Of a DNA stretch of 64,000 nt, positions 51,507-60,681 are shown piece after piece; the stretch's first letter is position 1, and every line of letters begins with the position of its first letter. The notes beneath the pieces are model-generated. The model saw nothing but the letters and a program-made list of their open reading frames with translations. It was not told the DNA's origin and made no database searches. Made by a program: the position numbers and the translations under genes. The stretch comes from Nocardiopsis sp. YSL2 (GTDB taxonomy: Bacteria; Actinomycetota; Actinomycetes; Streptosporangiales; Streptosporangiaceae), in assembly GCF_030555055.1 (NCBI RefSeq), contig NZ_JAMOAO010000001.1, positions 3,968,001 through 4,032,000 of the forward strand. The letters run 5' to 3'.

Positions 51507-54500
51507 GTGCCGGACGTGATTTGCCATGGGGGCGGGGAGCTGAGCGAGAGCACACACGGCGCGGACGGGACGGACGGACAGCGTCCCGAGGAGCACACGC
51601 CGGAGACGAGAGACACCTCTGCTGAGGCACTGTCCGCAGAGCACACTCCTGAGGCCGGGGCGTCCCCCGCCGAGGAGGAACGATCCGCGCGAGCGGACTC
51701 CGACGACTCCGCGGATGACCGGCCCGAGCCGCCGGAGCCCGAGTTCGTCAGCCCGATCACCTTCAAGACCAGCGGTTCGTTCTTCCGGGAGCGGGTCGCT
51801 CGCAGTCTTGCCGAGCAGGGATTCGACGCCGATGCCCACGGTGAGGCCGGGACCGACACCGGGGCCGACGCCGACCCGGAGGCCGTTTCGGACACCGAAT
51901 CGGCGCGGGAGCCCGACGACACGGACGAGTCCGGAGGCGCCCCCTCCTCCACGGCCGTGCCCGATTCCGGTGACGCCGCCCGCGACGCCGATACCGAACC
52001 CGCCACGGAGCAGATTCCCGTCATCGGGGCGGGCACGGCCGGTGAGGACGACACGGCCGGACCGGCTGCGCCGGACACTTCGGCGTCCGCGCCGGCTGGG
52101 CGGGACGCTTCGGTGCAGACGACCGCTCCCGCGGCGCCGGAACCCACCCCTCCCGGCAACGACTGGTTCTCCAAGCCGGCTCCCGTCGAGGAGAAGGCCG
52201 ATGCGGGGCCGTCCGGCTCCGAACCGTCAGACCCTGAACCGTCAGACCCTGAACCGTCCGACACCGCGCCGACCGCCGTCGCCCCGGCGTTCCCCGACGC
52301 GACCGAGGCGGTTCCGGCTCACGACGAGCCCGAGACGGCGGCCGAGACAGGATCCGCCGCTGACGCGGGGGAGCAGGTGAGCGGACGCGGCGCGTCCGCC
52401 ACACCCGCCGAGGGCGCACCGTCCTCCAGCGCCGCCCCGGAGAACGCGGAGCCCTCGCTGTGGCCTGAGCCCCGACGGCTCTCGGAGTACCCCTCGACTC
52501 CGCCCGAGGTCCCGAACCGCGCGGAGACGTCCTCGGAGTCCGGCCCCGGGGCCGGAGCAGCCACGGACGCCACGGACGCCATGGGACCCGCCTCGGCGGC
52601 CGGTGCGGCCGGTGCCGCGGGTCTGCCCGGCGTCGTGGGCGCGGCCTCGTACTCGGGCGCCTCCGGGGCGCCCGGCACCGCGGACACGCCGCGCACCCCG
52701 GACGCCCCCGACGCCGCGGACTCCACCGGCCCCGGTGCCTCGAGCGCCTCCGGCGGACACAGTTCCCCCGAAGGACACGCTGCCTCCGGGACACCCGCTT
52801 CGGCCGCCTCAGGGGCGGCCGGGGCCGGGGTCCCGCCCGACGGGCCCGGTGGGCCCACCGGGCCGGGCGGCACCAAGGGTCCCGGCGGTCCGGGAGGTCC
52901 GACGGGTCCGGGAGGTCCCAAGGGCGCCAAGAGCCGGAAGGGCAAGGCCAAGAAGGCGCTGTGGTGGCGGATCCTGCGCGTGGTCCTCATCGTCACGGGC
53001 CTGGGCGTCATCGCCGGCTGCGCGGTCTTCGCCTACCTCTACAGCACGATCGAGGTGCCCGACGCGGCCAAGGCCGACGCGCTCACGGAGAGCTCGACCT
53101 TCTACTACTCCGACGGTGAGACCGCCTTCGCCGAGCGCGGTGACAACCGCGAGATCATCTCCTACGACGAGATGACCGAGGGCGGCGACCACATCGTCGA
53201 CGCGGTCATCTCCGCCGAGGACCGCGGCTTCTGGACGGAGCCCGGTGTCTCGGTGCGCGGCACCACCCGTGCCGTGTGGTCCACCATCACCGGCCAGCAG
53301 GTCCAGGGCGGGTCCACCGTGACCCAGCAGATGGTCCGCAACTACTACGAGGGCGTCTCGCGCGAGCAGACGGTCGGCCGGAAGATCCAAGAGATCATCA
53401 TCGCCATCAAGATCGACCAGAGCGAGACGAAGGAGTGGGTGATGGAGCAGTACCTCAACACCATCTACTTCGGTCGCCAGGCGTACGGTGTGCAGGCCGC
53501 CGCGGAGGCGTATTACCACAAGGACGTCCAGGACCTCACGCGGGGTGAGTCCGCCTTCCTGGCGGCCGCGATCCAGCAGCCCAGCCACTTCGGCTCGGCG
53601 GACGTGGAGACCACGCCCGAGATGGAGCAGCGCTGGCAGTACGTCGTCGACGGCATGGTCACCACCGGCAGCATCAGCCAGGCCGAGGCCGACGAGATGG
53701 AGTTCCCGACTCCTGAGGTCGAGCGCGCCACTCCGGGGATGGACCTGAGCGGGTACCGGGGATACATGCTCCAGGAGGCGATGAGCGAGCTCGACCGGCT
53801 CGGCTACACCGAGGACATGATCAACCGGCAGGGCTACAAGATCGTCACCACGTTCGACAAGGGCATGATGGACGCCGCCTACGACGCGGTCTCCGGGATC
53901 GTGTCGGAGGAGGACCTGCCCGAGGGCATCAACATCGGTGTGAGCACCGTCGATCCGGCGACCGGTGAGGTGCTCGCCTTCTTCGGTGGACACGACTACG
54001 ACGACAACCAGTACGACAGTTCGTTCCTCGGTTCGGCGCAGGCCGGATCGGCGTTCAAGCCCTACGTTCTGGCCACCGCGCTGAAGCAGGGCATCGGCCT
54101 CAACACCACCGTGGACGGGCGCGGCCCGCAGACCATCAACGGCCAGTCCATCCAGAACGCGGGCAACGCGCCGGGCGGCGTCATGACGCTCAGCCAGGCG
54201 ACCCAGGTCTCCAACAACCTCGGATACATCGAGCTCGCCCAGCGGGTGGGCTTCGAGGAGATCCGGGAGACCGCCTACGACGCGGGCCTGCCCGACGGCA
54301 GCATCAAGGACAACCAGCTCGTCCCGGTCATGCCCCTGGGAGCGAACAGCGTCCGGCCGGTCGACCAGGCGAGCGGATACGCGACCTTCGCCAACGGCGG
54401 CACGCACGTCGAGGCGCACGTGGTCCGGGAGATCGTCAACTCCGAGGGTGAGGACGAGCGCCCGGAGGTGGAGAGCAACCGGGCCTTCTCCGAGGACGTC

Positions 54501-55076
54501 GCCGCCGACCTCACCTACGCCCTGGAGGGCGTCGCCAACAGCGGCACCGGCCGGAACGCGAACCTGTGGGACCCGAACCACCCCACCGCGGGCAAGACGG
54601 GAACCGTCAGGGACGAGCTGGGCGGCGGAACGGCCGCGGCCTGGTTCGTGGGGTTCACGCCGCAGCTGTCGACGTCCGTCGGTGTGTACAGCGACAACAA
54701 CCGCAGCTTCACCATCCCGGGGCAGAACATCTCCAGTGTCGGTCTTCCCTCCAAGATCTGGAAGGCCTACATGTCGGCGGTGGTGGCGGATCTCGAACCG
54801 GCCTCCTTCCCCGGTCCGGCCCACGTCGGCACGGACCAGAACTGGGCGCCGGACGTGTCCACGGAAGCCCCGGACGCGCCGGTGGAGGACGACGACGTGC
54901 CGGAGCCGCCCGTGGAGCCCGAGCCGGAAGTCCCGGTGGAGCCCGAGCCGGAGGTGCCGGTCGAACCGGTCCCGCCGGACCCGGGCCCCGGTGATGGGGG
55001 AACCGAGGATCCGGGCACGGGTGAGCCCGGCGACGGCGGGACGATCTTCCCGCCGCCGCGTGAGGAAGAGGAGTAG
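51507..55076 (+). CDS. Class A penicillin-binding protein with long disordered N-terminus
   Basis: Bifunctional peptidoglycan synthase of 1189 residues. Residues 1 to about 480 are predicted cytoplasmic and disordered, rich in Ala, Pro, Ser, Asp and Glu, with repeats such as PSDPE and a collagen-like Gly-Pro stretch (about 445-475). One membrane helix follows (about 486-510). The glycosyltransferase 51 domain has the catalytic Glu571 in EDRGFW and GGSTVTQQMVRN. The transpeptidase has SxxK at Ser848 (GSAFKPY), SNN (VSNNLG) and KTGT at 1030-1033. A Pro/Glu/Val-rich extracellular tail ends the protein. The catalytic part is normal; the N-terminus is unusually long. Confidence 0.92.
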   Translation: MPDVICHGGGELSESTHGADGTDGQRPEEHTPETRDTSAEALSAEHTPEAGASPAEEERSARADSDDSADDRPEPPEPEFVSPITFKTSGSFFRERVARSLAEQGFDADAHGEAGTDTGADADPEAVSDTESAREPDDTDESGGAPSSTAVPDSGDAARDADTEPATEQIPVIGAGTAGEDDTAGPAAPDTSASAPAGRDASVQTTAPAAPEPTPPGNDWFSKPAPVEEKADAGPSGSEPSDPEPSDPEPSDTAPTAVAPAFPDATEAVPAHDEPETAAETGSAADAGEQVSGRGASATPAEGAPSSSAAPENAEPSLWPEPRRLSEYPSTPPEVPNRAETSSESGPGAGAATDATDAMGPASAAGAAGAAGLPGVVGAASYSGASGAPGTADTPRTPDAPDAADSTGPGASSASGGHSSPEGHAASGTPASAASGAAGAGVPPDGPGGPTGPGGTKGPGGPGGPTGPGGPKGAKSRKGKAKKALWWRILRVVLIVTGLGVIAGCAVFAYLYSTIEVPDAAKADALTESSTFYYSDGETAFAERGDNREIISYDEMTEGGDHIVDAVISAEDRGFWTEPGVSVRGTTRAVWSTITGQQVQGGSTVTQQMVRNYYEGVSREQTVGRKIQEIIIAIKIDQSETKEWVMEQYLNTIYFGRQAYGVQAAAEAYYHKDVQDLTRGESAFLAAAIQQPSHFGSADVETTPEMEQRWQYVVDGMVTTGSISQAEADEMEFPTPEVERATPGMDLSGYRGYMLQEAMSELDRLGYTEDMINRQGYKIVTTFDKGMMDAAYDAVSGIVSEEDLPEGINIGVSTVDPATGEVLAFFGGHDYDDNQYDSSFLGSAQAGSAFKPYVLATALKQGIGLNTTVDGRGPQTINGQSIQNAGNAPGGVMTLSQATQVSNNLGYIELAQRVGFEEIRETAYDAGLPDGSIKDNQLVPVMPLGANSVRPVDQASGYATFANGGTHVEAHVVREIVNSEGEDERPEVESNRAFSEDVAADLTYALEGVANSGTGRNANLWDPNHPTAGKTGTVRDELGGGTAAAWFVGFTPQLSTSVGVYSDNNRSFTIPGQNISSVGLPSKIWKAYMSAVVADLEPASFPGPAHVGTDQNWAPDVSTEAPDAPVEDDDVPEPPVEPEPEVPVEPEPEVPVEPVPPDPGPGDGGTEDPGTGEPGDGGTIFPPPREEEE

Positions 55077-55094
55077 CGGGCGGCGATGCCGCCC

Positions 55095-55147
55095 CGACAC
55101 CGACGCCCCCGCCACCGCCTTCCGGCGGGGCGGGGGCGTCGGTGTCG
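55095..55147. terminator. Bidirectional terminator after the PBP gene
   Basis: 19-bp perfect stem CGACACCGACGCCCCCGCC / GGCGGGGGCGTCGGTGTCG (55095-55113 and 55129-55147) with an inner CCGCC/GGCGG stem, between convergent genes. Confidence 0.85.
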
Positions 55148-55166
55148 TCCCCTGGCCGGCGGCCGA

Positions 55167-56231
55167 CTACTCCCGCGGGTCGTCGTCCCAGGTGTGCAGG
55201 AACACCCGGGAGCCCTCCGTGGTGCGTGTGAGGGCGTCCACCGCCAGGATCACCGCGGCCGACGTCCAGGTGCTCCGCTCGACGGGCCAGCGCACCTGTT
55301 CGGCGAACTGGTAGCCCGTCCAGTAGACGCCGTCGTCGGCGTCCCGCAGGTGCTGCACGTTCCGCAGGATCCGGACCGCCGTCTCGTGCTCGCCCATGGC
55401 GGCCAGGGCCAGGACCAGTTCCGAGGACTCGGCCGCGGTGACCCAGGGCTCGTCGCTCACGCAGCGCACGCCCAGACCCGACACGACGAACCGGTCCCAG
55501 CGGTCCTGGATGCGCTCCTTGGCGGCCACGCCGCGCACGGCGCCGCCCAGGATCGGATAGAACCAGTCCATCGAGAAGCGGGCGCGGTCGGCGAACAGGT
55601 CCTCGTGGTCGTTGATGAGCACGGCCAGTGTGTCGGCGGCGGCCGTCCACTCGGGGCGGTCGTGGCCGAGCCGGGCGCCGAGCGCCGCACCGCAGCGCAG
55701 GGCGTGGTGCACGCTCGCGCACACCGTGAGCAGGGCGTGGTCGCCCGCGGAGCCGTTCTCGTCGCGCGCCCACAGGATCTCGCCGTGCTCTCCGCGCAGC
55801 GCCAGGACGAACTCCAGGCCGCTGTCCACCACGGGCCACATCCGTGCGGCGAACGCGGTGTCACCGGTGGTGAGCAGGTGGTGGAACAGGCCGACCGCGG
55901 GGTAGGCGGCGTGGTTGGCCTCGCGCAGCCCGGTCACGGCCGTGCCCTGGCGGAACTTGGCCGGCCAGCCGCCGCCCGGGTGCCGGGCCCGCTCCAACCA
56001 CCGGTAGGCGCGGCGGGCGGCCTCGGCGTGCTCGGGCACGGTCGTCCCGGTCACGGTCAGGGCCATGGCGCACTCGACGTGGTCCCACACGTCGGTGTGT
56101 CCGCCCGGGAACCACGGGAGCGCGCCGTCGGGCTCCTGGCTGCGCACCAGGTAGTCGGCGGACCGGAGGAGCTCCTCGGCGCTGAGCATTCCCGGCAGGC
56201 GCAGCGCCTCGACGGCGGGGGCGGCCCCCAT
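55167..56231 (-). CDS. Prenyltransferase/terpene-cyclase-like alpha-barrel protein
   Basis: Protein of 354 residues without signal peptide. Repeated helical hairpins with Gly/Trp turns (SADYLVRSQEPDGALPWFPG, RHPGGGWPAKFRQG, EFVLALRGEHGEILWARDENG) suggest an alpha/alpha toroid, as in prenyltransferase or squalene-cyclase repeat proteins and in some glycoside hydrolases. The DxDD motif of squalene cyclases is not evident. The ATG shares one base with the stop of the upstream methyltransferase gene (TGATG), so it is translationally coupled. It is the last gene of the trio. Catalytic role unknown. Confidence 0.7.
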   Translation of the reverse strand: MGAAPAVEALRLPGMLSAEELLRSADYLVRSQEPDGALPWFPGGHTDVWDHVECAMALTVTGTTVPEHAEAARRAYRWLERARHPGGGWPAKFRQGTAVTGLREANHAAYPAVGLFHHLLTTGDTAFAARMWPVVDSGLEFVLALRGEHGEILWARDENGSAGDHALLTVCASVHHALRCGAALGARLGHDRPEWTAAADTLAVLINDHEDLFADRARFSMDWFYPILGGAVRGVAAKERIQDRWDRFVVSGLGVRCVSDEPWVTAAESSELVLALAAMGEHETAVRILRNVQHLRDADDGVYWTGYQFAEQVRWPVERSTWTSAAVILAVDALTRTTEGSRVFLHTWDDDPRE

Positions 56232-56953
56232 CAGGCTGCGGTACGCGGCTTGCGCACGTACACCACGACGCTCTTGCCGATCACCGGGTTGAGCAGTCGC
56301 TCGGCCACGCGGGTGACCTTCGGGGCCTGGAGCATGTCCCACACCAGCATCCGGTGGTAGGCCCGGGCCAGCGGGTGGTCGTCGTTGTCGGTGCCCACCG
56401 CGCACTTGATCCACCAGTACGGAGCGTGCAGGGCGTGCGCGTGGTGGTGCGGGCCGATCTCGAACCCGGTGGCCTTGAGCTTGGCCTCCAGTTCGGCGCG
56501 CGTGTAGATGCGGATGTGTCCGCCCTCGTTGGTGTGGTACTGCTCCGAGAGCGCCCAGCACAGGCGCTCGGGCAGGAAGCTCGGTACCGTCACCGCCGCG
56601 ATGCCGCCCGGTTCGAGCACCCGGAAGAGTTCCCGCATCGCGGCCGTGTCGTGCGGCAGGTGCTCGAAGATCTCGGCGGCCACGACGCGGTCGAAGCTCG
56701 CGTCGTCGAAGGGCAGGTCCAGGGCGTCGCCCTTGACGGTCTCGGCGGTCGCGCCCTCGGGGGCCTCGCCCTCGGCGCGCATGGCCGCGAACATGGTGTC
56801 GACCTCGGCGAGGTCGCCGACGTTCTGGTCGAAGGCGACGACGTCGGCGCCGCGGCGGTAGATCTCGAAGGCGTGGCGGCCACCGCCGCATCCCAGGTCG
56901 AGCACGCGCCGGCCCGGGCCGACGGGGAACAGGTTGAAGTCGACGGTGATCAG
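56231..56953 (-). CDS. Class I SAM-dependent methyltransferase with probable CTG start
   Basis: Methyltransferase of 240 residues (if CTG 56953 is used). Motif I RVLDLGCGGGRHAFEIYRRGADVVAFDQN is canonical, followed by GDALDLPFDDASFDRVVAAEIFEHLPHD and PGGIAAVTVPSFLPERLCW. The first ATG/GTG in frame (56905) falls inside motif I and would destroy the fold. CTG 56953 lies 6 nt after a strong GAGGAG and gives the extra strand ITVDFNLFPVGPGRR expected for the family. It is coupled to the downstream alpha-barrel gene. Substrate unknown. Confidence 0.88.
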   Translation of the reverse strand: MITVDFNLFPVGPGRRVLDLGCGGGRHAFEIYRRGADVVAFDQNVGDLAEVDTMFAAMRAEGEAPEGATAETVKGDALDLPFDDASFDRVVAAEIFEHLPHDTAAMRELFRVLEPGGIAAVTVPSFLPERLCWALSEQYHTNEGGHIRIYTRAELEAKLKATGFEIGPHHHAHALHAPYWWIKCAVGTDNDDHPLARAYHRMLVWDMLQAPKVTRVAERLLNPVIGKSVVVYVRKPRTAA

Positions 56954-57002
56954 TGGAGGCTCCTCGTGGATGGTGCGGGACGTGCTGGGCGGCCCGCCGG
57001 GG

Positions 57003-58355
57003 TCAGGCGCCGTTCGCGCGGGCCCGCACGGAGGCGGGCCGGGCGTCGCCGTCGACCGGTCGGCGGCCGGTGGCGGCGGCGATGGTGCTGGTGTAGCGCT
57101 GGGCGGTGAGTTCGGCGACGGCGCTCCAGGTGAAGCGTTCCTGGACGCGCCGCCAGGCGGCGGCGCCCATGCGGGCGCGCTCGCGGTCGTCGTCCATGAG
57201 CGCGCCGAGCACCCCGGCCAGGGCGTCGGGGTCGCCCGGGGGGACCAGGCGCCCGGCGTCGCCGTCGGTGCCGACGACCTCGGGCAGGGCTCCGGCGTGG
57301 CTGGCGACCAGCGGGGTCGCGCAGGCCATCGCCTCCACGGCGGGTAGGGAGAAGCCCTCGTAGAAGGAGGGGACGACCGCGACCTGGGCGGAGGCGATGA
57401 GGGTGGCCAGGGCGGTGTCGTCGATGCCGCTGACGAACTCGACGCGGTCGCGCAGGCCGAGTTCGTCCACCAGCCGGTCGGTGGGGCCGCCCGGTTTGGG
57501 TCGGCTGACGATGGTCAGCGAGACCTCGCGTTCGGTGGCGAGTTTGGCGGCGGCGCGCAGGAGTGTCCCCACGCCCTTGAGGGGGCTGTCCGCGCTGGCG
57601 GTGCACACGATGCGGCCGGGGACGCGTTCGACCTCGGGGCGCGGGTGGAAGTAGCGGGTGTCGACGCCGAGGGGGGTGACCTCCATGGTGGCGGGGTCGA
57701 CGCCGAACTCGCGGGCGATGTCGTCGGCGGAGGAACGGGAGGGGACCAGGATCGGGTCGAGTCTGCGGGCGACCTTGGCCTGCATGGACACGAACCCGTA
57801 CCAGCGGCGCTTGGAGAGCTTCTGCAGGCCGCGGGCCTCGTCGAGTTCGATGCGGCGGTCCACGCTGATGGGGTGGTGGATGGTGGTGACCAGCGGCAGG
57901 CCGGCGGACCGGATGCCGAGCAGGCCCCAGCCGAGGGTCTGGTTGTCGTGGACGACGTCGAAGTCGGCCAGGCGTCGGCGCAGCTCGCGGTTGGCGCGCA
58001 GCGAGAAGGTGAGGGGTTCGGGGAAGCCGGCGGTCCACATGGTGGCGACCTCCAGGACGTCGATCCAGTCGCGCCACTCGCGCAGGGGCGGGGTGGTGAA
58101 GGGGTCGGCGTCGTTGTAGAGGTCCAGGGAGGGGACCTTCTCCAGGGTCACGCCCTCGTCGAGGACGGGGTAGGGCTGGCCGGAGAAGACGGTGACCTGG
58201 TGGCCGAGCGCGGCCAGTTCACGGGAGAGGTGGCGGACGTAGACGCCCTGCCCGCCGCAGTGCTCCTTGCTCCGGTAGGAGAGCAGGGCGACGCGCAGGG
58301 GGCGGTCGTCGGCAGGCCGGGGGGTCGGTCCCGTGCTGTGGCCCGACTGGGTCAA
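57003..58355 (-). CDS. Glycosyltransferase family 4 protein
   Basis: GT-B glycosyltransferase of 450 residues. The N-terminal domain has RVALLSYRSKEHCGGQGVYVRHLSRELAALGHQVTVFSG; the C-terminal domain has the nucleotide-sugar segment RIVCTASADSPLKGVGTLLRAA and the EGFSLPAVEAMACATPLVAS motif (two glutamates seven apart). It is cytoplasmic or membrane-associated. TTG 58355 is preceded by AAGAGGTGG and is the best start. It heads a minus-strand trio with a methyltransferase and an alpha-barrel protein. The product may be a glycolipid or envelope glycan, an inference from gene types only. Confidence 0.9.
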   Translation of the reverse strand: MTQSGHSTGPTPRPADDRPLRVALLSYRSKEHCGGQGVYVRHLSRELAALGHQVTVFSGQPYPVLDEGVTLEKVPSLDLYNDADPFTTPPLREWRDWIDVLEVATMWTAGFPEPLTFSLRANRELRRRLADFDVVHDNQTLGWGLLGIRSAGLPLVTTIHHPISVDRRIELDEARGLQKLSKRRWYGFVSMQAKVARRLDPILVPSRSSADDIAREFGVDPATMEVTPLGVDTRYFHPRPEVERVPGRIVCTASADSPLKGVGTLLRAAAKLATEREVSLTIVSRPKPGGPTDRLVDELGLRDRVEFVSGIDDTALATLIASAQVAVVPSFYEGFSLPAVEAMACATPLVASHAGALPEVVGTDGDAGRLVPPGDPDALAGVLGALMDDDRERARMGAAAWRRVQERFTWSAVAELTAQRYTSTIAAATGRRPVDGDARPASVRARANGA

Positions 58356-58534
58356 GAGTCCACCTCTTCGTTGGGTCGCGGGCCCGGTCGCCGCCGTGCG
58401 TCGCGGGAGCGTCGGCGGGGTGGTCGTCACCGCCGGCGCGAGTGCGCGTGTTCGCCGTTGAACAGGCGTGGGCGCCCCATATGTTACTCGGCAGTCATGT
58501 CCGGGTCGGCGCCGGGCTGGTTGGTACACGGATC

Positions 58535-59605
58535 CTATGCGGGGAGCCCGGGCGGGTGGACGGCGCCCCAGCGCGGTACCTGTGCACCGGTGGGCGGCGA
58601 GGTCGGGTGGGTCGCGGCGCAGGGTTCCGTGTCGGTGCGGAGGGCGCGGCGCCGCTCCTCCAGCGTGCGGAGGTGGGCGGCGGTCTCGGAGGCGGCCATG
58701 TGGCGCGCCAGCAATCGCATGTCGGCCCACGGGCGCCGCCAGGGCAGCCGGGTGGTGAGCTCCCACAGGGTGGCGGGGCCGTCGTCGAGCAGGGCGGCGA
58801 TCTGGTCGAGGCGCTCCTCGTGGTGGGCGGTGATCTCGGCCGCGCGTGCGGCGGTGCCGCGGAAGCGGGTCTCGTGTGCGGGAAGGCACAGGAGGCGGTC
58901 GGCGTCGGGCAGGCGGCCCACCTGTTCCTGGGCGCGCAGGAAGTCGCCCAGCGGGTCGCCGTCGGGGGAGTGGAGGGGGAACTGGCCCACGTGGGGTGTG
59001 ATGCGCGGCAGGACGTGGTCGCCGGTGAAGAGGAGCCGGTCCTCGGGCAGGTGCAGGCACAGGTGGCCGGGGGTGTGGCCCGGTGTCCACACCGCGCGCA
59101 GGTCGCGGCCGGGCAGGTCGACGGTGGCGCCGTCGGCCAGGACGCGGTCGGGGACGGCGGGTGGGGCGAGGACGTGGGGGTCGGCGCGGAAGGCGTCGAG
59201 GTCCTCGGCGGGGAAGCCGGCTCGGAGGAGCTGGTCGGCGATGGAGTCGGCGCGTTCGGCCTCGTCGGCCGAGGCCAGGCGTTCGATGACGGCGATGTCG
59301 GCCGGGTGCATGGCGGTCCAGGCGTCGGAGTGTTCGCGCAGCCGTCCGACGAGCCCGGTGTGGTCGGGGTGGAAGTGGGTGAGGACGGCCCCGCGGATCT
59401 GGTCCATGGTGTGGCCGGTCTGTTTGACGCCCTCGACGAGGGCGTCCCAGGACTCGTCGTGGTTCCAGCCGGTGTCGACGAGGACGGGGCCCTCGGGGCC
59501 GGTGAGCAGGTAGACGTAGGTGAAGCCGAGGGGGTTGCCGGGGATGGGGACCGGCAGGCTCCACACGCCGTCGCCGATATCCTCGACCGGGGGAACGTCA
59601 GGCAT
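58535..59605 (-). CDS. MBL-fold metallo-hydrolase
   Basis: Metallo-beta-lactamase-fold protein of 356 residues. The zinc motif is LTHFHPDHTGLVGRL (HxHxDH). Further ligands lie in VWTPGHTPGHLCLH, LLFTGDHVLP and LCLPAHETRF. A C-terminal helical extension of about 100 residues resembles the winged-helix tail of RNase-Z-like or LACTB2-type hydrolases (HHEERLDQIAALLDDGPATLWELTTRLPW). ATG 59605 is chosen because the fold starts right after it. It is divergent from a KstR-like regulator and may be its target. Substrate unknown, possibly a thioester. Confidence 0.87.
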   Translation of the reverse strand: MPDVPPVEDIGDGVWSLPVPIPGNPLGFTYVYLLTGPEGPVLVDTGWNHDESWDALVEGVKQTGHTMDQIRGAVLTHFHPDHTGLVGRLREHSDAWTAMHPADIAVIERLASADEAERADSIADQLLRAGFPAEDLDAFRADPHVLAPPAVPDRVLADGATVDLPGRDLRAVWTPGHTPGHLCLHLPEDRLLFTGDHVLPRITPHVGQFPLHSPDGDPLGDFLRAQEQVGRLPDADRLLCLPAHETRFRGTAARAAEITAHHEERLDQIAALLDDGPATLWELTTRLPWRRPWADMRLLARHMAASETAAHLRTLEERRRALRTDTEPCAATHPTSPPTGAQVPRWGAVHPPGLPA

Positions 59606-59999
59606 GCGGGGGGCACCCTCTCCACTAGAAACCGAATCTGGTTCGATACTAGGCGTGCGCCGTTCGCGGTCCCGGTGTCGGGGTGCTGGAGCACTCCCGG
59701 GGCACGGGGGGCGAGGGCCGGCGACGAGTGGGCAAGTCACCTGATCCCGCACAATTAGAACATATTCTACAAAGCCTTCCAGGGTGACCCGAAACTCCGG
59801 GGCGAAGCTTCGTATTGTTACTGCTACGTCGGGCAATGAGGCGCGCGTCATGGGTTCCAACGGCTGCACCAGAGGGAATGCGTTGGATAACGTGTTCTCA
59901 TCAGGCTGGTGTTCCTCCCAGGGCGTCGGCCACGACAGCTGGTGGATCGTCCGGGCCGGGTTGGCGGTGCCCGGGGCGACGACGAAGGGGAGAGATCCT
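59606..59999. promoter_or_regulatory. Divergent promoter region with KstR-like operator
   Basis: Region of 394 bp with no gene. At 59756-59769 it contains TAGAACATATTCTA, one base from the KstR-type pattern TnnAACnnGTTnnA (ATT instead of GTT). At about 59635-59648 AACC-N6-GGTT marks a second inverted repeat close to the MBL gene start, with CTAG tetramers on both sides. The AT-richer stretch 59745-59775 is a plausible promoter. The ribosome site AAGGGGAGAG (59986-59995) serves the TetR gene. Confidence 0.6.
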
Positions 60000-60647
60000 G
60001 TGGCGGTGCACGCATCACCGAGTGGAGCGATGTCGCGAACTCAGACCCAGCGCCGCAAGCGCATCGTCCAGACGGCGGCGGCGCTGGCCGTACGCGGCGG
60101 TGTGGAGGCCATGCAGATGCGTTCGGTCGCCGAGCGCGCGGGGGTCGCCCTGGGCACCCTCTACCGGTACTTCCCCTCCAAGATGGACCTCGTGGTGGCC
60201 GTGGTCACCGAGGAGCTCGACCTGTTGGAGGGCGGGATCGTCCGCCGTCCGCCCACCGCCGACACCCCCGCGGGCCGCGCCGTCGACGTCTTCCTGCGCG
60301 CCACCCGGGGGCTGATGCGTGAGCCCGAACTCGCCGACGCGCTGGTCCGCTCGCTCATCATGGCCGAGGTCAAGATGGAGCTCGACGTGCGCATCTCCGA
60401 CCTCGTGTGGCGGGTGGCCACCGGGTCCCTGGAGGATGCTGAGGCGGCCGGGAACGAGGGTGACGGGGAGTCCGGCGCCGTCGCCGAGGGCGGGGTCGAC
60501 CGCGAGAGCACCGGCTACGTACTGGTGAGTTCACTGACGAGCGTGTGGATCTTCGAGCTGGTGGAGATCCTCAAGGGGCGCCGCGACGTCGACGAGGTGG
60601 AGCGCCGCCTGCACGCGGCCGCCGAACGCCTGCTCGCCTCCTTCTGA
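60000..60647 (+). CDS. TetR-family regulator, KstR-like
   Basis: Repressor of 215 residues. The helix-turn-helix is MRSVAERAGVALGTLYRYFPSKMDLVVAVV, near-identical in pattern to KstR, which controls sterol and lipid degradation in mycobacteria and rhodococci. The ligand domain (about 75-215) is helical. GTG 60000 has a strong ribosome site; ATG 60030 is an alternative. The nearby TAGAACATATTCTA supports KstR-type DNA recognition. Here it stands opposite an MBL-fold hydrolase and not next to sterol genes, so its regulon is probably a fatty- or acyl-CoA one. Confidence 0.88.
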   Translation: MAVHASPSGAMSRTQTQRRKRIVQTAAALAVRGGVEAMQMRSVAERAGVALGTLYRYFPSKMDLVVAVVTEELDLLEGGIVRRPPTADTPAGRAVDVFLRATRGLMREPELADALVRSLIMAEVKMELDVRISDLVWRVATGSLEDAEAAGNEGDGESGAVAEGGVDRESTGYVLVSSLTSVWIFELVEILKGRRDVDEVERRLHAAAERLLASF

Positions 60648-60681
60648 CGCGGGTCCCGTCCGGACCCCGGATCCCCGGGCG

